Assembly: GCA_003535775.1 (NCBI GenBank)
Contig: DPYO01000001.1
Location: forward strand, 16,028-26,812
Reading direction: 5' to 3'
Length of the DNA: 10,785 bases
Source: Fidelibacterota bacterium
Lineage (GTDB): Bacteria; Fidelibacterota; Marinisomatia; Marinisomatales; UBA8229
Positions 6,543 to 10,785 of the stretch are shown here, piece by piece. Position numbers and translations under genes: made by a program. Under the pieces are notes generated by a model. It worked only from the letters and a program-made list of their open reading frames with translations. It did not search any database and was not told the origin of the DNA. Positions within the stretch are counted from its first letter, which is position 1; every line of letters starts with the position of its first letter.

Positions 6543-7865
6543 CTATAAAGTCAGGGCAAACGATTTCACCAAAATTCCCGGGCAACTACAACCGCCCAGT
6601 TCCCTGCCATTATACGTAAGAACATTAGGTAAATAAACTTTCGCTTTTCCTACGGCTTCCAGCTCAGTTCCAAAAAATCGGTAAATGGTATCATCAAAAC
6701 GCATGGTTTCTATTGGTGCTTGAATTTCACCATTTTCTACCCAAAAACATGCATATCGTGTTAAACCGGTGATCCGACCACCTGTATTATCACTCCAATT
6801 CAAATAGTGCAGGTTTGATAAGTAAAGTCCTGTGCCAAGTTTTTTGAGTACATCCTTCTCATCCAGACTGCCACTATTCATCACCGGTGACCGCATATAC
6901 TCTCCTTCGGAAGCAAAATTGCTTTTTTTCTTGTATTCCTTAGCTGTTCGGGAACTTACTAGTGTATTGGCTAACTCTCCAAAATCAACCAGCGGAAGAA
7001 AATCCGGTGCCACCTCTCCCCTGCCGTTAAAACGGGGAACCAGTCCACTGCGAAAATCCTCAGCAAGATGAAACAACGGGGACAATTTCTGTCCTTCACT
7101 TCGCATTTTACCGAGCGCGCTGTTTCCTTGCTGGACTGAAGCTTCACTGATACCGTTCCAACTGAACATATCGATAAAATCTGAGACCGCTGCCGGAGCA
7201 AACCAGGTGCGGTATTCCCCCGGGTCCAGTTTTTTCTTTGCCCTGTTCATGACTTCAAGCTTTTTACGGGAATCAGCTATGTTCGCTTCATAAGCTGCTT
7301 GATCCCAATCAGTGCCGGCATAGGTACCTTTGACCATCTTGTGATCAGGTGTAACAATGGAATAATCCAATGAGAATGTTTCAGTCTCAAACCAGTGTTT
7401 TTGTCCGGCAGAATTGGCATTCCCCCGGAATATTTGACCGGAAGCCCATATCCCGACCAAATCCACCCCATCCATAGCAGGCAGCAGCGCATCAACCGCA
7501 TTTACCTGTGGGAGTCCATTTGCTGATTTAACTTCCCGTGTGGATCCAGCATTCCCTGGAAGAACAATAAAGGGATCTTCAGGGAGTTGTACTACTTCCG
7601 CACGCATCCGTTCAAGTTCCATCACTGCTTCAGCTTTCATCACCTCAAATGGTTCGTGAACAGTAATACTACAATGGCAAACTCTGTTGTTATGGATCAA
7701 TTCCAGAGAAAGGTCAGCATCATCAATTAGTCCGGTTTGACGTACTTTAGCACTGTTCATACGGATGAACTGGCTCTTCTCTCCGCCAAAATTCACGGTG
7801 AGATATTCACCCTCCTGCAATTTGGAGAACAGTACTTCACAAATCTGATCAAATATTTTTTCCAT
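6543..7865 (-). CDS. TldE/PmbA-like partner of the TldD metalloprotease
   Basis: A 440-residue protein of the TldD/PmbA family without the HExxxH zinc motif, as in the non-catalytic TldE (PmbA) subunit. The C-terminal domain is typical: SNLHYLNWSDNTGGRITGLT at about 350-369 and the strand segment CFWVENGEIQAP at 373-384. In characterised pairs TldD and TldE form a heterodimeric protease acting on peptides threaded into a central chamber. A compact Cys pair in GGCSCPG (C426, C428) near the C-terminus is noteworthy. I start at the ATG at 7865, which has a GGAGGAG ribosome-binding site and begins 4 bases after the tldD stop; an upstream ATG at 7901 lies inside tldD and lacks support. Translational coupling with tldD is likely. 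Confidence 0.88.
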   Translation of the reverse strand: MEKIFDQICEVLFSKLQEGEYLTVNFGGEKSQFIRMNSAKVRQTGLIDDADLSLELIHNNRVCHCSITVHEPFEVMKAEAVMELERMRAEVVQLPEDPFIVLPGNAGSTREVKSANGLPQVNAVDALLPAMDGVDLVGIWASGQIFRGNANSAGQKHWFETETFSLDYSIVTPDHKMVKGTYAGTDWDQAAYEANIADSRKKLEVMNRAKKKLDPGEYRTWFAPAAVSDFIDMFSWNGISEASVQQGNSALGKMRSEGQKLSPLFHLAEDFRSGLVPRFNGRGEVAPDFLPLVDFGELANTLVSSRTAKEYKKKSNFASEGEYMRSPVMNSGSLDEKDVLKKLGTGLYLSNLHYLNWSDNTGGRITGLTRYACFWVENGEIQAPIETMRFDDTIYRFFGTELEAVGKAKVYLPNVLTYNGRELGGCSCPGILVKSFALTL

Positions 7866-7869
7866 TATA

Positions 7870-9312
7870 TCACGCTCCTCCAAATACTTCCACATTTTCA
7901 AATAACGCTACTGGAGAGGCATGCCCTACGCGGATTGTCTGATTTGGTTCACCCTTTCCACAATATGGGGTCCCGTACATACCGAACGTATCTGGATTTC
8001 CGATCATCTTTAAGCTGTTCCAGAAGGGATTTGAAATTCCGCGGTAATTTGGGTTCCTTACAGTTTTAGTGAGTTTTCCATTTTCGACCAGCTTCGCGTA
8101 TTCACAACCAAACTGAAATTTATTCCGGTAATCATCGATAGACCAGGAGCGATTACTCTCCATATACACACCCTTTTCAACAGCGGAAATAATTTCTTCA
8201 AATGTAGAGTTTCCTGGTTCAAGATTCAGATTCGCCATCCGGTCGATAGGCGCTCTGTTCCACGAGCTGGCTCTAAAATTCGCAACTCCGGGCATTCCTG
8301 ATCGAATCTGGCTTTCCTTTCCTCCGAGTCCCCGTAACAGAATTCCGTCCTTGACAATATATTCCTTTTCCGCTTTCAACCCTCCATCATCATATCCGTA
8401 TGATGCAAACTGTCCTGTCACAGTAGGATCAAACGTTATATTCATCAATTGTGATCCATACTGTAATTTTCCGAAATCGTCTGGTTTCACAAAACTCCAG
8501 CCGGCATAGTTTCGTTCATCTCCGAGAATACGGTCAACCTCCGTTGCATGCCCGACACTTTCATGGATTTGCAGCATCATCTGGTCCGGTGCCAGCACAA
8601 TATCCATAGTCCCGGATGGACATTCCTCTGCCGTCAGTAATTCCACGGATTCTTCACCAATCCGCTTCGCGACAGCAAGGATATCTTCTTTATCCTCGAA
8701 TATTTCTGCACCAGCCTGGCGACTGTATCCACGCAATCCGCCATGGGTGCGGGTCTGGAAAACAGGTCCTTCATTTGCGGTTGCAGATGCATCAAATGTT
8801 ACGAGTAAAAACTCTTGAAGAATATCACTTCCGTTTGAACTCACAAAATGATGGGTAGTTTCTACAATTCGCGCCAGAGCATTTACACTTATAACTTTAT
8901 CCGAAACTTTCAGCGCATTATTAATCTCACAAAGCAATTGATTCAGCTCACCAGGGCTTATTGCATCCATGGGTATTTTATAATCGGAGCAATATTTTCC
9001 AGTAAACGGCGGGCGGGCGTCCTCAGTGAAATTATGTATAGCGTATTTCGCAGCGGATTTTGCCTGTTTCAGAGCTTTTCTTGCCGAACCTGATATAGAA
9101 CCCGAATCCATCCTGTTTGTGCCGTAATAACCGAATTGTCCATCTGCCAGCACTTCTACCATGATCCCGTGGGTGGTCTCTTTTGCATTTGCCTGCGGTT
9201 TTCCATCACGGACAAAACGGGTTGTGGTGGTTTCACGAACTTCCCGCAACCCTACCCAGTCAGCAGAGATATCAATTGAAGACAAAAGTGAATGTAAATT
9301 AATCTTGTTCAT
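7870..9312 (-). CDS. tldD: TldD-type zinc metalloprotease
   Basis: Catalytic subunit of the TldD/TldE protease, known in enterobacteria for maturing modified peptides such as microcin B17 and degrading unfolded or partly folded peptides. At 480 residues it is full length. The HExxxH zinc motif HESVGH is at residues 250-255, followed by ATEVDRILGDE; a C-terminal cysteine (C451, in GTPYCGKGEP) is in the position expected for the third metal ligand. The N-terminal part carries the REVRETTTTRFVRDGKP strand pair typical of the family. An AAAGGGA ribosome-binding site lies just before the ATG at 9312. The tldE-like gene follows 4 bases after the stop. No modified-peptide precursor or modifying enzyme is visible in the window, so a general proteolytic role is the safer reading. 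Confidence 0.93.
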   Translation of the reverse strand: MNKINLHSLLSSIDISADWVGLREVRETTTTRFVRDGKPQANAKETTHGIMVEVLADGQFGYYGTNRMDSGSISGSARKALKQAKSAAKYAIHNFTEDARPPFTGKYCSDYKIPMDAISPGELNQLLCEINNALKVSDKVISVNALARIVETTHHFVSSNGSDILQEFLLVTFDASATANEGPVFQTRTHGGLRGYSRQAGAEIFEDKEDILAVAKRIGEESVELLTAEECPSGTMDIVLAPDQMMLQIHESVGHATEVDRILGDERNYAGWSFVKPDDFGKLQYGSQLMNITFDPTVTGQFASYGYDDGGLKAEKEYIVKDGILLRGLGGKESQIRSGMPGVANFRASSWNRAPIDRMANLNLEPGNSTFEEIISAVEKGVYMESNRSWSIDDYRNKFQFGCEYAKLVENGKLTKTVRNPNYRGISNPFWNSLKMIGNPDTFGMYGTPYCGKGEPNQTIRVGHASPVALFENVEVFGGA

Positions 9313-9422
9313 AAAGTCCCTTTTTGTATTTACACATTATTGATATTAATAACAGGCAGAAACTTAACCTGTCTTGTACAGAATCTTCAATCCTTTATAT
9401 AGGGTCTGCCAATATTACATAC

Positions 9423-9473
9423 CAATATGACCAAACAATGTTTACCTCTGCCATATATGCTATTCAATATGAC
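9423..9473 (+). repeat. Pair of CAATATGAC direct repeats in the tldD-hsp20 divergent region
   Basis: The nonamer CAATATGAC occurs at 9423-9431 and again at 9465-9473, start-to-start distance 42 bases, about four helical turns, so both face the same side of the DNA. Flanking bases partly match (TA two bases upstream, A-rich downstream). They sit upstream of the candidate hsp20 promoter and could be binding sites for a regulator. Chance in AT-rich DNA is possible. Confidence 0.35.
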
Positions 9474-9506
9474 AAGAACGCAAAGAATACTTTTCGGCAC
9501 GGAAAT

Positions 9507-9515
9507 TGCGATAAT
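9507..9515 (+). promoter_or_regulatory. Candidate extended -10 promoter of hsp20
   Basis: TGCGATAAT matches an extended -10 element (TGn followed by GATAAT, 5 of 6 to TATAAT). No good -35 is found 16-18 bases upstream, as is usual for extended -10 promoters. A start near 9522 gives a leader of about 40 bases. No CIRCE element (TTAGCACTC-N9-GAGTGCTAA) and no sigma-32-like CCCCAT box are visible in the 249-base gap 9313-9561, which otherwise holds only an ACAGG-N11-CCTGT dyad (9352-9372) near tldD. Confidence 0.4.
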
Positions 9516-9531
9516 TAATGTGAAATAAATA

Positions 9532-9558
9532 ATGAAACAATTAAAACAAAAGGAGTAA
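9532..9558 (+). other. Possible 8-codon leader ORF overlapping the hsp20 ribosome-binding site
   Basis: ATG at 9532 opens a short frame MKQLKQKE that ends at TAA three bases before the hsp20 ATG, and its codons AAG GAG form the hsp20 Shine-Dalgarno sequence. It has no ribosome-binding site of its own, so translation is doubtful. Listed because its position could couple leader and hsp20 translation. Confidence 0.2.
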
Positions 9559-9561
9559 ATC

Positions 9562-9999
9562 ATGTCATTAATAAAATGGAACCCAAATGCAAACCCGCTC
9601 TCAGTCCGAAATGACTGGGATCACTTTCTAACCGAATTTTTCGGAAATGGCTGGGAAAAAAACAGCAATGTATGGTCTCCGTCAGTTGATATCAGTGAAG
9701 ATGAAAATGCGTTCACAATAACCGCAGATCTTCCAGGCATTTCAAAAAAGGATATCAACATGAATGTAAAGGAAAACGTACTGACTGTGAGCGGTAACCG
9801 GAACTATGAAAAGAAGGATAAAAACGATACATATTATAGGATGGAGCGGGGATATGGACAATTCAGCCGTTCGTTCCAGCTTCCTGATAATGTGACGGAA
9901 AATAAAATTACCGCAAACTTCAAAAACGGGGTCCTCACTGTTTGTGCTCCTAAATCCGAGGAGTTGAAACCAAAGGAAATTGAAATAAAAGTTTCCTGA
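9562..9999 (+). CDS. Small heat-shock protein, Hsp20/alpha-crystallin family
   Basis: ATP-independent holdase chaperone that forms oligomers and binds unfolding proteins. The 145 residues match bacterial IbpA/HSP18-type proteins. The N-terminal arm has LIKWNPNANPL and DWDHFLTEFFG; the alpha-crystallin domain spans about 40-131, beginning VDISEDENAFTITADLPGI and ending with the hallmark NGVLTV at 122-127. The C-terminal I-x-I motif (IEI at 140-142), which docks neighbouring dimers, is present. An excellent ribosome-binding site AAAGGAG precedes the ATG by 7 bases. The gene is divergent from tldD and stands alone, ending in a strong terminator. Heat control is expected from the family, but no known heat-shock operator is visible. 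Confidence 0.96.
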   Translation: MSLIKWNPNANPLSVRNDWDHFLTEFFGNGWEKNSNVWSPSVDISEDENAFTITADLPGISKKDINMNVKENVLTVSGNRNYEKKDKNDTYYRMERGYGQFSRSFQLPDNVTENKITANFKNGVLTVCAPKSEELKPKEIEIKVS

Positions 10000-10014
10000 A
10001 GAAAATCACGGTAG

Positions 10015-10046
10015 AAAAAAAGGGGTCGGCAAGACCCCTTTTTTTT
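10015..10046. terminator. Strong bidirectional intrinsic terminator between hsp20 and the T9SS cargo gene
   Basis: A perfect 7-base-pair GC-rich stem AGGGGTC/GACCCCT (10021-10027 and 10033-10039) closes a GGCAA loop. Seven A (10015-10021) precede it and eight T (10039-10046) follow it, so it works on both strands. It begins 15 bases after the hsp20 stop and ends 21 bases before the stop of the convergent gene, serving both. Confidence 0.93.
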
Positions 10047-10067
10047 AACTTATTACTTTCCTTAATT

Positions 10068-10785
10068 CTATTTCATCAGTACCAGTTTTTTCACACTGAT
10101 GAACTGCTCGGAAGATATCCTGTAAAAATACATCCCTGATGCCATCGGATTACCAAAATCATTGGTTCCATTCCATCGAACGTGGTACATACCCGGCTGG
10201 TGAGTACCATTGACCAGGGTCCGTACCTTCTGACCCAGGATATTATACATGTCAATGCGCACATTGGAAATCTCAGGGATATCATAGGCAATAGTAGTCA
10301 CCGGGTTGAAAGGATTCGGATAGTTTTGGCGAAGTGCAAAAAACTCTGGGAGCAGAACAATATCGTCAACACCTAACGGCGGTTCGGATACCCATACAGA
10401 AAAAGTTTCTGAATCACAATGGTACCCATCACATACGGACGCAGTAACAAAAGCCATGCCAGTCCATCCATCTGCAAAAGACAGAGTAAGATCCGCGGTA
10501 GTGTCACCAGAAGAAACCACTTCAATAGTAATATTGTCGGGATTAGAAGAAGATGCATCAAAAGTCAAAGCATCATTTTCCTCATCAGTAGCTGACAAAG
10601 GGATGCTAAGTGAGGCTTGAGTCGTATACTGGATACCAATCGAATCAAGCACAGGAGCACTGTTATCCTGCACTGTAATCGTTACAATAGCTGGATCTGA
10701 CCAAAATTGTCCATCAGTTACCCTTAAAGAGAATACTAAATTTTGATCCTGCTCAACTTCCGGAGCATCGAAGCTGGCGTAACCA
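10068..10785 (-). CDS. Secreted Ig-like-domain protein with T9SS C-terminal sorting domain (5' end outside window)
   Basis: The minus-strand frame is open from the window edge to TAG at 10068, about 238 codons; an internal GTG at 10673 is not the real start, because the frame continues upstream as FDAPEVEQDQNLVFSLRVTD, a conserved Ig/PKD-like repeat end. A second cadherin/Ig-like domain follows (SIPLSATDEENDALTFDASS through ETFSVWV), containing a close cysteine pair CDGYHC (about 10416-10433) that could form a disulfide outside the cell. The last roughly 90 residues are a Por secretion (type IX) sorting domain: LRQNYPNPFNPVTTIAYDIP, then YNILGQKVRTLV, GMYHVRWNGTN, and MASGMYFYRI ending KKLVLMK. 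The protein should be exported by Sec, cross the outer membrane by T9SS, and be surface-attached or released. Its enzymatic role, if any, lies in the missing N-terminal part. Confidence 0.93.
   Translation of the reverse strand, partial: GYASFDAPEVEQDQNLVFSLRVTDGQFWSDPAIVTITVQDNSAPVLDSIGIQYTTQASLSIPLSATDEENDALTFDASSSNPDNITIEVVSSGDTTADLTLSFADGWTGMAFVTASVCDGYHCDSETFSVWVSEPPLGVDDIVLLPEFFALRQNYPNPFNPVTTIAYDIPEISNVRIDMYNILGQKVRTLVNGTHQPGMYHVRWNGTNDFGNPMASGMYFYRISSEQFISVKKLVLMK

Noticed and set aside
7866..7901. Upstream ATG at 7901 for the TldE-like gene.
   Set aside because: It lies inside tldD, has no clear ribosome-binding site, and the ATG at 7865 follows a strong GGAGGAG.
7737..8069. 110-codon plus-strand open frame across the tldE/tldD junction.
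   Set aside because: It is antisense to two well-supported genes, its start lacks a ribosome-binding site, and the composition looks like a reverse-complement shadow.
9324..9518. 64-codon plus-strand frame in the tldD-hsp20 gap.
   Set aside because: It starts with TTG without a ribosome-binding site and resembles no family known to me. The region is better explained as divergent regulatory DNA.
9313..9561. CIRCE or sigma-32 type heat-shock control of hsp20.
   Set aside because: Neither consensus is present when the region is read on both strands.

Overview
The window looks like a chromosomal segment from a bacterium of the FCB group (Fibrobacteres-Chlorobi-Bacteroidetes and relatives). The strongest clue is the gene at the right end. 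It ends in a type IX secretion (Por) C-terminal sorting domain with the NYPNPFNP signature, which is common in Marinimicrobia (SAR406), Ignavibacteria, Calditrichaeota and similar lineages. Moderate-to-low GC and a mix of strong Shine-Dalgarno sites with genes that have none fit such a lineage. The exact phylum is inference. I see no insertion sequences, phage genes, CRISPR arrays or attachment sites, so this reads as core chromosome.

Layout. (1) Positions 1-1700, minus strand: trxA, trxB and the start of an ABC transporter ATPase, probably one redox operon driven by a good promoter ahead of trxA and perhaps an internal, nearly leaderless promoter ahead of trxB. (2) 1869-5154, minus strand: smpB, tyrS and a secreted PafA-type alkaline phosphatase in a tightly overlapping operon (TAATG and TTGA junctions). 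A perfectly placed hairpin/promoter element lies just upstream of smpB. (3) 5255-6497, plus strand: tRNA-Leu(CAG), followed 52 bases later by a glycosyltransferase of the DUF3524/GTDC1 family, the family of the animal tRNA-queuosine mannosyltransferase. (4) 6543-9312, minus strand: a TldD/TldE metalloprotease pair. (5) 9562-9999, plus strand: an Hsp20 small heat-shock chaperone, ending in a strong bidirectional terminator shared with (6), the 3' end of a large secreted, Ig-like-domain protein carrying the T9SS sorting domain and running off the right edge.

Functional themes are translation and its quality control (SmpB for ribosome rescue, TyrRS, tRNA-Leu, a possible tRNA-modification enzyme), protein and redox homeostasis (thioredoxin system, TldD/E, Hsp20), and secretion (PafA-type phosphatase, T9SS cargo). 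The most unusual item is the bacterial homologue of the queuosine mannosyltransferase. Nothing in the window is clearly a new multi-gene system.
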